A DNA stretch of 64,000 nt, from assembly GCF_000585335.1 (NCBI RefSeq), contig NZ_KK073872.1:593501-657500 (forward strand), written 5' to 3'. Position 1 is the first letter of the stretch, and every line of letters begins with the position of its first letter. This DNA is from Cloacibacillus evryensis DSM 19522 (lineage in GTDB: Bacteria > Synergistota > Synergistia > Synergistales > Synergistaceae). Of the stretch, positions 25,845-33,467 are shown piece after piece. The notes under the pieces are model-generated. The model did no database searches. It was given only the letters and a program-made list of their open reading frames with translations, and was not told the origin of the DNA. Both the position numbers and the translations under genes were made by a program.

Positions 25845-27019
25845 TGAAAGAAGAATTCCGTGTGGACGAACATCTGGACGATTTCAGAGCCGACGCTCCC
25901 GTCCATGACGAGATAAAAAATATCGCCGAACTTCCCGCCGGTGATCGTGAAAGGCTTCTGCGGGCCGGTATCGACGACGAGGAGAAGGCGGCGGGGACCT
26001 TTGTCCACGCCGACCATAACACCGTCTACTGCAACGCGAACCTCAAGGGCGTGGAGCTGATGCCCATCTCCTACGCGCTCTTTAAGTATGACGGGCTCAA
26101 AGACTACTGCTGGAAGATCATCGAGAAAGAAAAAGACCCCTTCACCGAATTGGCGGCGAAGCGTTCCGAGGGCGGATACTTCATCCGCACCGAAAAGGGC
26201 GCGAAGGTCGACTATCCCGTCCAGGCCTGCATGTACATTGAGACGGACGCGCTGGCGCAGGACGTGCACAATATCGTCATCGCGGAGGAGGGTTCGGAGC
26301 TTAATATCATCTCCGGCTGCGCCTCCGGCCCCAACGTGCGCTCCGGCCTCCATGTCGGGGTCTCTGAGATGTATGTCAAGAAGGGGGCGACGCTCTCCTT
26401 CACGATGGTCCACGACTGGGCCGAGGAGATGTCGGTGCGCCCGCGTACCGTCGTCGTCGTCGAAGAGGGGGGCCGCTACATCTCCAACTACATCTGCCTC
26501 AAACCGGCAAAAGACCTGCAGATGTACCCGACTGTCTATCTCAACGGCGAGGACTCCGTCGCCACATTCAACACCGTGCTGATGGCGGGTCCCGGTTCGA
26601 AGATGGACACCGGCTCGCGCGTCTATCTGCGCGGGGGGGGTAGCCGCGCGGAGATCGTCTCGCGCACCGTCTCCACCGGAGGTGACATCTACGCGCGCGG
26701 CCACCTCATCGGCGAAGAGGCGGGCGTCAAGGCGCACCTGGAATGCAACGGCCTGCTGCTCTCAAACCAGGGCAAGATCCACGCAATACCGGAGCTTGAG
26801 GCGCGCCATAAAGACCTAGAGATGTCGCACGAGGCGGCGGTCGGCAAGATAAACCAGGAGGAGACGGAATATCTCATGGCGCGCGGCCTCTCCGAGACCG
26901 AGGCGCAGTCGCTGATCATCAAAGGCTTCCTCTCGCTCGACATCCTCGGCCTGCCGGAGTTGCTGCGCAAAGACGTGGAGCGGACGATCGAGGAATCGAC
27001 GGCCGCCGGGGCGATGTGA
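25844..27019 (+). CDS. smsB: SufB/SufD-like scaffold of the minimal SMS Fe-S system
   Basis: A 391-aa protein expected to build the Fe-S cluster on a complex with the ATPase. The beta-helix core is seen in VVVVEEGGRYISNYICLKP and TGSRVYLRGGGSRAEIVSRTV, and the family end block in GLLLSNQGKIHAIPELEA, SHEAAVGKINQEETEYLMARGLS (in part) and EAQSLIIKGFL. The acidic N-terminal 60 residues are short for a SufB and typical of SmsB. ATG 25844 shares a base with the ATPase stop, so the two are translated in a coupled way. Cluster-ligating residues cannot be assigned by eye. Confidence 0.88.
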   Translation: MKEEFRVDEHLDDFRADAPVHDEIKNIAELPAGDRERLLRAGIDDEEKAAGTFVHADHNTVYCNANLKGVELMPISYALFKYDGLKDYCWKIIEKEKDPFTELAAKRSEGGYFIRTEKGAKVDYPVQACMYIETDALAQDVHNIVIAEEGSELNIISGCASGPNVRSGLHVGVSEMYVKKGATLSFTMVHDWAEEMSVRPRTVVVVEEGGRYISNYICLKPAKDLQMYPTVYLNGEDSVATFNTVLMAGPGSKMDTGSRVYLRGGGSRAEIVSRTVSTGGDIYARGHLIGEEAGVKAHLECNGLLLSNQGKIHAIPELEARHKDLEMSHEAAVGKINQEETEYLMARGLSETEAQSLIIKGFLSLDILGLPELLRKDVERTIEESTAAGAM

Positions 27020-27045
27020 CCTGCTGTGCGGCTATGGCTGTAAAC

Positions 27046-27077
27046 GACGGGCGCTCTCGCCAAAGAGAGCGCCCGTC
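27046..27077 (+). terminator. Stem-loop terminator after the SMS genes
   Basis: Perfect 13-bp stem GACGGGCGCTCTC / GAGAGCGCCCGTC with a 6-nt loop, 26 nt after the stop. The T-tract is poor, so strength is uncertain. Confidence 0.65.
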
Positions 27078-27125
27078 TTGCAGATATGCGGCGGCTTACA
27101 GCGTTATCTGTCACGTAATTTTTAC

Positions 27126-27154
27126 TTGACCTCAATCATCTGAAAGACTAAAAT
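27126..27154 (+). promoter_or_regulatory. Probable corA promoter
   Basis: TTGACC (27126-27131), 17-bp spacer, TAAAAT (27149-27154). It predicts a transcript start near 27161 and so a leader of about 165 nt before corA. Confidence 0.6.
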
Positions 27155-27213
27155 TTATTAGTTGACGCTATGGAAAATCGGGCATTATGCCTGAGAAGGG
27201 AGAACTCTTTTTT

Positions 27214-27273
27214 ATGGACGCAAGCGGCCCCAGTCCTGAACCTGTGGGACAATCTCTTTTAATTTTCATCTAG
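27214..27273 (+). CDS. Candidate leader peptide upstream of corA (19 aa)
   Basis: ATG at 27214 preceded by AAGGGAG (27196-27202), stop TAG at 27271-27273. The peptide is MDASGPSPEPVGQSLLIFI, with a proline- and acid-containing stretch (GPSPEP) near its N-terminus. MgtL of Salmonella and E. coli, upstream of the Mg2+ transporter mgtA, has a comparable Pro/acid-rich start and acts by destabilising ribosomes at low Mg2+. The stop is followed at once by two competing hairpins next to the corA ribosome site. A 30-codon frame from 27170 overlaps it in another register but lacks a ribosome site. Translation is unproven. Confidence 0.45.
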   Translation: MDASGPSPEPVGQSLLIFI

Positions 27274-27278
27274 CAGAC

Positions 27279-27318
27279 CCCGGGCCGTTTCGTACCCGGG
27301 CGATGCGGGTACGGAGGG
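27279..27318 (+). promoter_or_regulatory. Mutually exclusive hairpins covering the corA translation start region
   Basis: Hairpin 1 pairs CCCGGG (27279-27284) with CCCGGG (27295-27300). Hairpin 2 pairs GTACCCG (27292-27298) with CGGGTAC (27306-27312), ending one base from the ribosome site GGAGGG (27313-27318). They share bases, so only one forms at a time. A ribosome held on or leaving the upstream ORF could select between them. Confidence 0.5.
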
Positions 27319-27324
27319 AATTTT

Positions 27325-28281
27325 ATGTTAAAGATCACCAAGACCACCGAGTCGCAGCTCATCGAGCTGACGCCCGACCGGATAGAGGTCGGCGCGTGGA
27401 TAAACCTTGTACGCCCGTCGGCGGACGAACTCAACGCGGTAGAGGCGATAACGGAGGCGCCGCAGGACTTCATCAGGTCCGCGCTTGACCCCGAGGAATC
27501 GTCTCGTATTGAGATAGAGGATAACCATATCCTTGTCCTTATAAATGTTCCGATAAATCATGACTCGCATGTCTATGAATACGACACGATACCGCTCGGC
27601 ATTATAATCACCCCTGATTACATCGTCACCATCTGCCAGGAATACAACGACGTCATCCAGAATTTTTCCGAGACGCGCTTCCGTTATTTCAGCACCTTCA
27701 AGCGCACGCGGCTCTTATTCCAGATACTGTACCGTTCGGCGATGCTCTTCCTGAAAGACCTGCGTCAGATGACGCGCCGTTCCGACCAGATAGAGCAGGA
27801 CCTGCGCAAGTCGATGAAGAACGAGGAGCTCTTCCAGCTGCTCGACCTGCAAAAGGGGCTCACCTACTATTCAATGTCCCTGCGCTCCAACAAGGTCGTC
27901 GTGGAAAGGCTGCTGCGTCTCTGTTCCAACCCGCAGGTGAGCCACATCATCAAATTCCGCGAGGAGGACGAAGAGCTGCTCGACGACGTCCGTGTCGAAT
28001 ACGACCAGGCGATCGAGATGGCGCAGATACAGACCGACGTCCTCGCGGGGATGATGGACGCCTTCGCCTCCGTCATCTCCAACAACCTGAACATCGTGAT
28101 GAAATTCCTCGCCTCGATAACCATCGTCATGGCTATCCCGACGATGGTGGCCAGCTTCTTCGGCATGAACGTTCCCGTCCCCTGGGAGGGCGATCCGATG
28201 GGATTCGTCATCGTCAGCATCGTCGCGCTGGGGCTGACGATCGTCTCTATCTGGGTGCTCTGGAAGAAGCGGCTCTTCTAA
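27325..28281 (+). CDS. corA: CorA family Mg2+/Co2+ transporter
   Basis: A 318-aa inner-membrane divalent cation channel. The large N-terminal cytoplasmic alpha/beta funnel (about residues 1-255) is followed by two spans joined by the signature FFGMNVPVPWEGD; GMN is the selectivity motif. The C-terminus ends WKKRLF, the usual basic tail. ATG 27325 follows GGAGGGA. It is monocistronic, with its own promoter and structured leader upstream and a terminator at 28485-28518. Confidence 0.94.
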   Translation: MLKITKTTESQLIELTPDRIEVGAWINLVRPSADELNAVEAITEAPQDFIRSALDPEESSRIEIEDNHILVLINVPINHDSHVYEYDTIPLGIIITPDYIVTICQEYNDVIQNFSETRFRYFSTFKRTRLLFQILYRSAMLFLKDLRQMTRRSDQIEQDLRKSMKNEELFQLLDLQKGLTYYSMSLRSNKVVVERLLRLCSNPQVSHIIKFREEDEELLDDVRVEYDQAIEMAQIQTDVLAGMMDAFASVISNNLNIVMKFLASITIVMAIPTMVASFFGMNVPVPWEGDPMGFVIVSIVALGLTIVSIWVLWKKRLF

Positions 28282-28282
28282 A

Positions 28283-28338
28283 GAAACACTGATTAATTCA
28301 CTTTGTCACATAAAACCTGACGTATCGTCCGCTGATTA
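28283..28338 (+). repeat. 56-bp dispersed repeat, copy A
   Basis: Begins one base after the corA stop and matches 61019-61074 with 4 differences in 56 bases. It contains two copies of the motif (C/A)CTGATTA, and an inverted copy TAATCAGCG lies at 28441-28449. Between these, ACAGGCAGCCC and GGGCTGCCTGT (about 28357-28423) form a long stem. The whole 28283-28450 stretch may be a small structured repeat element. Confidence 0.7.
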
Positions 28339-28484
28339 GATGTGCCAGCCGCTAAACAGGCAGCCCTTGAGCGGGGCGGAGGCGTATTAGCATACGTTGG
28401 AGCCACGGTCGGGGGCTGCCTGTGACGCGGATGGTGCATATAATCAGCGATTCACTAAATCAAACGGACAAAAGATACGAAACG

Positions 28485-28518
28485 GGAGGGCGGCTGCGAT
28501 GCCAGCGCCCTCCTTTTT
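28485..28518 (+). terminator. Intrinsic terminator downstream of corA
   Basis: GGAGGGC (28485-28491) pairs with GCCCTCC (28507-28513), extended inside by GCTG/CAGC, then T5. It lies between the convergent corA and TetR genes. Confidence 0.85.
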
Positions 28519-28539
28519 ATGGTTGGGACTGGGCCGGCT

Positions 28540-29115
28540 TTATTTTATCGCCGCTTTCAGGATGTCTATTGTTTCAAGGGCCCTCTTATCCTTGCCCTCC
28601 GCAAGATACTGCGTGGAGACGCCGAGGATGAGGGCGATGATAAAATTCGCGACTTGCCGCGGTGAATGTGTCTTCAGGATCTCCAGGTGGGGGGCGTAGT
28701 CGGAGACGTACGAGGCGACGATGTCCAAGAGTTCGCCGACGAGGGTGCTGAATTCCGCCCTGAAGGGCCCGGGGCCCATCGCGAGGTTGGAAAATTCAAG
28801 GCGCAGCCGGTGGATGTCGGAGTCCCTGACGATGCTCTCTTTTGAATATTCGCAGAGAAAATCGATAAACTCGTCCGAGGTGGAGATCCGGCTCATCTTT
28901 TCCTGAATGTCGCCGAGAAAAGATTCTTTGACCTGTCTTATCAGGGCGATGAAGAGCCCCTCTTTGTTTTTGTAATGGTAGGCGATCTGGCTGATGGCGA
29001 CGCCGGCCTGCCTGGCGATGTCGCGCATGGAGACATTGGCGTATCCCCTCTGTGAAATAAGGTCAAGCGCGGCCTCCAGTATTCTTTTCGACGTATCCCT
29101 CTCTTCAGCGTACAA
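28540..29115 (-). CDS. TetR family regulator of the adjacent efflux operon
   Basis: A 191-aa repressor. The HTH occupies about residues 8-55 (RILEAALDLISQRGYANVSM, then RDIARQAGVAISQIAYHYKNKEGLF). The C-terminal domain with FSNLAMGPGPF resembles the TetR group beside ybhGFSR-like exporters. Start is TTG at 29115 with AAAGGAT upstream; there is no in-frame ATG nearby. It is divergent from the HlyD-ABC-TolC operon, whose promoter carries a palindrome, so it likely represses that operon. Confidence 0.9.
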   Translation of the reverse strand: MYAEERDTSKRILEAALDLISQRGYANVSMRDIARQAGVAISQIAYHYKNKEGLFIALIRQVKESFLGDIQEKMSRISTSDEFIDFLCEYSKESIVRDSDIHRLRLEFSNLAMGPGPFRAEFSTLVGELLDIVASYVSDYAPHLEILKTHSPRQVANFIIALILGVSTQYLAEGKDKRALETIDILKAAIK

Positions 29116-29185
29116 AACGGCATATCCTTTCTCCGTACACGGCGTTCATCTCCCTAAGAAATAAATATATCACAATTGCTGTGGA

Positions 29186-29225
29186 TTGACACTGCAGGTA
29201 CTTTTGTTATAATACGAACGTTCGT
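29186..29225 (+). promoter_or_regulatory. Promoter and TetR-type operator of the efflux operon
   Basis: TTGACA (29186-29191), 16-bp spacer, TATAAT (29208-29213), then the perfect 12-bp palindrome ACGAACGTTCGT (29214-29225) covering the expected start site. GAACGTTC cores are common in TetR-family operators. It is the presumed site of the divergent TetR protein. Confidence 0.85.
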
Positions 29226-29340
29226 TCTAATATGGATGCTGAAAAAGTTATAAGCTGCGTCATTTGCTCTTTGACTTTTATCGGCAGGGAATGGATAATA
29301 AAAAAATTATCGGAAAAGCCTTTTCGAAGGGAGCAGTTAG

Positions 29341-30336
29341 ATGAAGGTCTCGGAATTCTTTACAGGCAAGAGGATCCTCATAGCGATTTTAGTGATACTT
29401 ATCGTCGGCTCATCCGTCGCCATCTACTTTAAGGAGAAGCCAAAGGACAAATATGTCAGGGCCTCGGGAACTGTCGAGGTGACGCAGGTGCAGCTCGCGC
29501 CGCTCGCCGGCGGGCGGATCGTGGAGCTCGCGGTGGAGGAGTCCGACCATGTCAGGAAAGGGCAGTTCATCGCGCGCCTCTCAATGGACGGGGCCGACGA
29601 CGAGCTGAAGATGGCGGAGGCGGCTCTTGCCGGCGCGAAGGCGCAGCTTGACGAGTTGAAAAACGGTTTCCGCAAGGAGGATATCTCAAAGGCGAAGGCC
29701 GAGCTCGCCGCGCGCCGTGTGCAGTATGAGCAGGCCCGGCGCGACGAAAAGCGCTTTGCGGCGCTTGCGGCAGACGGCGTGGTGGCGGAGCGGGACGCGG
29801 AGCTCTACAGCGAGGCGGCGAAAGCCTCCCGCAGCGCGATGCAGGCGGCCTCCGACCAGGTGCGGCTGTTGGAAAACGGCATGCGCCCCGAGCAGATAGC
29901 GGCGGCGGAGGCTAATGTCGCGCGCGCCGAATCCGCTTACCGAAAGGCCAAGACCCTGGTAGGCTATAAAGAATTTTACTCGCCCGCGGACGGCGTCGTA
30001 CTGACGAAAAACTATCAGGTCGGCGACGTCGTGAACGCTGGCGCGCCCATCGCCACTCTCGGCGATATGAACGACTGCTGGGTCAAGCTCTATATCCCCT
30101 CGACGCAGCTTGGCCTTATCAAGCTGGGCGCGAAGTGCAGCGTCTATGTAGATCCCTTCCCCAAACGCGCCTTCGAGGCGACCGTAACGGAGGTCAACCA
30201 GCAGGCCGAATATAATCCGCGCATGTCGCTGACGCAGAACGAGCGCGCGAATATGGTCTTCTGGATAAAGATATCCATCAACGACACGGAGGGCGTCATA
30301 AAGCCCGGAATGCCGGCCGACGTCACGATATTATGA
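29341..30336 (+). CDS. HlyD/YbhG-type membrane fusion protein
   Basis: A 331-aa periplasmic adaptor anchored by one N-terminal span (about residues 10-28). The biotinyl-lipoyl halves are seen at VEVTQVQLAPLAGGRIVEL and FYSPADGVVLTKNYQVGDVV, separated by a long coiled-coil hairpin (about 85-205, rich in Ala/Glu/Lys). A beta-barrel end with VKLYIPSTQLGLIKLG follows. It links the inner-membrane ABC exporter to the TolC-type protein. ATG 29341 follows AGGGAG. The stop overlaps the next ATG (ATGA). Confidence 0.93.
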   Translation: MKVSEFFTGKRILIAILVILIVGSSVAIYFKEKPKDKYVRASGTVEVTQVQLAPLAGGRIVELAVEESDHVRKGQFIARLSMDGADDELKMAEAALAGAKAQLDELKNGFRKEDISKAKAELAARRVQYEQARRDEKRFAALAADGVVAERDAELYSEAAKASRSAMQAASDQVRLLENGMRPEQIAAAEANVARAESAYRKAKTLVGYKEFYSPADGVVLTKNYQVGDVVNAGAPIATLGDMNDCWVKLYIPSTQLGLIKLGAKCSVYVDPFPKRAFEATVTEVNQQAEYNPRMSLTQNERANMVFWIKISINDTEGVIKPGMPADVTIL

Positions 30337-31259
30337 CGGCGGCCGCGCAGGAGCGCATCCTCTCTTATCGCGGCGTCGCGAAAAGCTTCGGCGCGCAGCG
30401 CGCTCTCGACGGCGTGGATCTGGAGATAAAGAGAGGGGAAATATTCGGATTCATCGGCCCGGACGGGGCGGGGAAGACGACGATGATGCGCATCGCGATG
30501 GGGATCATCAACCCCGACGGCGGCGAGTGTATGCTGCTCGGTTCGGCGGACAGGAGAAGGGCGCGCGTCATGGCGGGCTATGTGCCGCAGCTCTTCAGCC
30601 TTTATATGAACATGAGCGTCATGGAGAATATCAACCTTTTCGGCTCGCTCTACGGCAAGCCCGTGAGCGAGGTCGTGGCGCGCGCGGAATACATCCTTTC
30701 GCGCGTCGGACTATGGGGGTTCCGCGACCGTTTCGCGGGGAACCTCTCGGGAGGCATGAAGCAGAAGCTGGCGCTGGCGATCGGGCTGCTCAACACGCCG
30801 GAGATACTGCTGCTTGACGAGCCGACGACGGGCGTAGACCCCGTGGCGCGGCGCGAGTTCTGGGCGCTGCTCTACCAGTTCAACCACGAGGGGCTCACGA
30901 TCGTGGTCAGCACTCCTTATATGGACGAGGCCGAGCTCTGCACGCGCAAGCTCTTCCTCAACAACGGAAAGATACTTGACGTCGGCACGACGGGCGAGCT
31001 GCTCTCGCGCTATCCCTACAAACTGCTGAGCCTTGACAGCGGCGGCCGCGAGGTCCGCGGCTGGCTTGCGGGCCGCCCGCATATCGTGGACGCCAACATG
31101 TTCGGTTCGAAATACCATATCGTGACGGACGACGCCTGCGGCGCGCGCCGTTCCGTCGAGGCGGCCTTCAGGGAACACGGAGGCACTCCGCCCGGACTGC
31201 GCGATATCGATCCGGGCCTCGAGGACCTCTTCGTCGCCTTCGCGGGAAAGGAGGATTAA
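30333..31259 (+). CDS. ABC exporter ATPase 1 (YbhF N-half type)
   Basis: A 308-aa ATPase. Walker A GPDGAGKTT (Asp instead of the common Asn), Q-loop VPQLFSLYMNMSVMENI, signature LSGGMKQKLALAIGLL, Walker B ILLLDEPTTGVD, and VSTPYMDEAELC in the switch region, where the usual His is Pro or Thr (STPYMDEA). That change is also seen in the first half of YbhF-like proteins. With the next gene it corresponds to a YbhF split into two genes. Confidence 0.92.
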   Translation: MTAAAQERILSYRGVAKSFGAQRALDGVDLEIKRGEIFGFIGPDGAGKTTMMRIAMGIINPDGGECMLLGSADRRRARVMAGYVPQLFSLYMNMSVMENINLFGSLYGKPVSEVVARAEYILSRVGLWGFRDRFAGNLSGGMKQKLALAIGLLNTPEILLLDEPTTGVDPVARREFWALLYQFNHEGLTIVVSTPYMDEAELCTRKLFLNNGKILDVGTTGELLSRYPYKLLSLDSGGREVRGWLAGRPHIVDANMFGSKYHIVTDDACGARRSVEAAFREHGGTPPGLRDIDPGLEDLFVAFAGKED

Positions 31260-31260
31260 G

Positions 31261-32259
31261 ATGCCTCCCGTAGTGGTACAGACAGAACATCTGACGAAAA
31301 AATTCGGCAGCTTCACCGCCGTCGACGATATAAACATGTCCATCGAAGAGGGGGAAGTCTACGGCTTTCTCGGCCCCAACGGAGCGGGAAAATCGACGAC
31401 GATCAGGATGCTCTGCGGCCTGCTCGCCCCCACCTCGGGCAAGGGGCTCGTCCTTGGGCTCGACCTCGCATCGAACGGACAGGAATTGAAAGAGAAGATC
31501 GGCTACATGTCGCAGAAGTTCTCGCTCTATCCCGAGCTCTCCGTGCTTGAGAACCTCAACCTCTATTCCGGGCTCTACGGACTTACGGGCGCGGCAAAGA
31601 AAAAACGCATCGATGAAATGCTTGATCTCGCGGGGCTCGTCGGGCGCGAAAACGAACCGACCTCCGCCCTCTCGGGAGGCTGGCGGCAGCGGCTCGCGCT
31701 CGGATGCGCCATCCTCCATAAACCGAAGATACTTTTCCTCGACGAGGCGACGAGCGGCGTCGACCCCAAGGCGCGCCTGCTCTTCTGGGACATCATCTAC
31801 GACCTCGCCGCGGATGGCACCACCGTGATGGTCACCACCCATTTCATGGACGAGGCGGAGCACTGCAACAAAGTCGCCTTCATCTATTACGGCAGGCTTA
31901 TCGCCGACGACTCGCCGGATAATCTCAAGAAAAAGATCCCCGGCAAGCTCTACGAGGTGACGGCGGACGACCCGATGGCGCTGCTCGCGAAGGTGCAGGC
32001 CGGCGAGGACGGCCCGGTGATCGACTCCTATTTCTTCGGCGACAAGATACACCTGCTCGTATCGCCGGATAGGGAGATAACCGCGGAGGGCATCTTCGCG
32101 GAGAGCAAAATAGAGCGCATCGAACAATCGATGGAGGACGTCTTCGTCTACCTCGTTAAATCCCACGCCGGCGACGACCTGGGCAGCGGGCGGATATCCG
32201 GGATCGGAAATATAACTACGTCACAGGCCAAAGGCGCCGAAAAAGAGGGGATAAAATGA
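31261..32259 (+). CDS. ABC exporter ATPase 2 (YbhF C-half type)
   Basis: A 332-aa ATPase with fully canonical motifs: Walker A GPNGAGKST, Q-loop MSQKFSLYPELSVLENL, signature LSGGWRQRLALGCAIL, Walker B ILFLDEATSGVD and switch THFMDEAEHC with His. The C-terminal part (EVTADDPMALLAKVQAG) is the DUF4162-like extension of such ATPases. Paired with ATPase 1, it probably forms a heterodimer with one competent site. The stop overlaps the permease ATG. Confidence 0.94.
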   Translation: MPPVVVQTEHLTKKFGSFTAVDDINMSIEEGEVYGFLGPNGAGKSTTIRMLCGLLAPTSGKGLVLGLDLASNGQELKEKIGYMSQKFSLYPELSVLENLNLYSGLYGLTGAAKKKRIDEMLDLAGLVGRENEPTSALSGGWRQRLALGCAILHKPKILFLDEATSGVDPKARLLFWDIIYDLAADGTTVMVTTHFMDEAEHCNKVAFIYYGRLIADDSPDNLKKKIPGKLYEVTADDPMALLAKVQAGEDGPVIDSYFFGDKIHLLVSPDREITAEGIFAESKIERIEQSMEDVFVYLVKSHAGDDLGSGRISGIGNITTSQAKGAEKEGIK

Positions 32260-33389
32260 ACTGGGAACGGATGCACGCACTGATAGTAAAAGAATTCATA
32301 CAGCTCATGCGCGACCGCATCACGCTGGCGATAGTCGTCTTCATGCCGCTGGCGCAGCTGCTCATCTTCGGTTTCGCCATCAACACCGACATCAAGCACC
32401 TGCCCACCGTCATCTTCGACCAGTCGCGCACGCAGGAGAGCCGTTCGATGATAAACAGCCTTACCTCGAGCAACTATTTCGACGTCGCCAGATACGCCGG
32501 CAGCGTGAAGGAGGTCGACGAGACCGTCGAATCGGGACGCGCGAAGGTCGGCATCGTCTTCCCGCCTGATTACGCGAGCCGGATAAAGGGCGGCCGCCAG
32601 ACCTCCGTGCAGGTGATCATCGACGCGACGGACAACCTCAGCGCCTCCTCGGCGCTTGCCGCGGCGCAGACTATCGGCATGCTCAAATCGCAGGAGATAC
32701 TGGCGGAGAAATTTTCGCGGCTCGGCGTCAAAGTGCCGGGGCAGACCATAGACATGAGGATACGCCTCTGGTACAACCCCGACTTTATCACCTCGTGGTA
32801 TATCGTGCCGGGCATCATGGGGATGCTGCTCACCATAACCCTCATATCGATGATGTCGATGGCGATCGTCCGCGAAAGCGAGCAGGGGACGCTTGAACAG
32901 CTGCTCGTCACGCCGATGAAGATCTGGGAGCTGCTCTTTTCCAAGATAATCCCCTATATCGTCGTCGGCTACGTGCAGGTGTTCATCTCGATCATCGTCG
33001 GCATCTTCGTCTTCAACATGCCCTTCCTCGGGAGCATCACCCTCTTCTACTTCCTCACCTTCTTCTACGTGGTGGCGAGCCTCTCTCTGGGCATAATGAT
33101 CTCCTGCTTCGCGCAGAACCAGACGCAGGCGCTGCAGATGTCGGTATTCATCATCCTGCCGAGCGTGCTCCTTTCGGGCTTTGTCTTCCCGCTGGAATCA
33201 ATGCCGCTGGGTTTTCGCTACCTCGGAGAGTGTCTGCCGATAACATATTACATCAGCCTCTCGCGCCAGATAATCCTGAAGGGCGGCGGCCTCGCCTACG
33301 TATGGCGGGACACCCTCGCGCTCATCGCCTACATCGCGGTGATGTTCACGGCCTCGATACTGATGTTCAAACGCCGCTTCGTTCCGTAA
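32256..33389 (+). CDS. ABC-2 type export permease (YbhS/YbhR type)
   Basis: A 377-aa membrane protein with one N-terminal span (about 22-42), a large extracytoplasmic domain (about 45-180) and five C-terminal spans including SMAIVRESEQGTLEQLLVTPM, the ABC-2 signature loop, and FVFPLESMP. The E. coli ybhFSR system has two permeases; here only one is present, so it probably works as a homodimer. Substrates of the family include drugs and cations; unknown here. Confidence 0.93.
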   Translation: MNWERMHALIVKEFIQLMRDRITLAIVVFMPLAQLLIFGFAINTDIKHLPTVIFDQSRTQESRSMINSLTSSNYFDVARYAGSVKEVDETVESGRAKVGIVFPPDYASRIKGGRQTSVQVIIDATDNLSASSALAAAQTIGMLKSQEILAEKFSRLGVKVPGQTIDMRIRLWYNPDFITSWYIVPGIMGMLLTITLISMMSMAIVRESEQGTLEQLLVTPMKIWELLFSKIIPYIVVGYVQVFISIIVGIFVFNMPFLGSITLFYFLTFFYVVASLSLGIMISCFAQNQTQALQMSVFIILPSVLLSGFVFPLESMPLGFRYLGECLPITYYISLSRQIILKGGGLAYVWRDTLALIAYIAVMFTASILMFKRRFVP

Positions 33390-33467
33390 GCGGCCGCGCC
33401 GCCAAAGCGGAATAGGCGTTCGTATTTTTGCAATGCTCTTTAATAAGCAGGGGAAAGGACAGATAAA

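Noticed and set aside
27205..27235. GGACGCAAGC in the corA leader, resembling part of a c-di-GMP-I riboswitch
   Set aside because: The other conserved parts of that riboswitch are missing on both sides.
27189..27245. CTGAGA and GAACCTG words in the corA leader, as in TPP riboswitches
   Set aside because: Spacing is wrong and the remaining TPP core after GAACCTG is absent.
27170..27262. 30-codon upstream ORF in the corA leader in another register
   Set aside because: No ribosome site before its ATG; the overlapping 19-codon ORF with AAGGGAG is the better candidate.
29232..29432. 66-codon ORF overlapping the HlyD start
   Set aside because: No ribosome site, overlaps the promoter-proximal leader and the well-supported HlyD gene in another frame.
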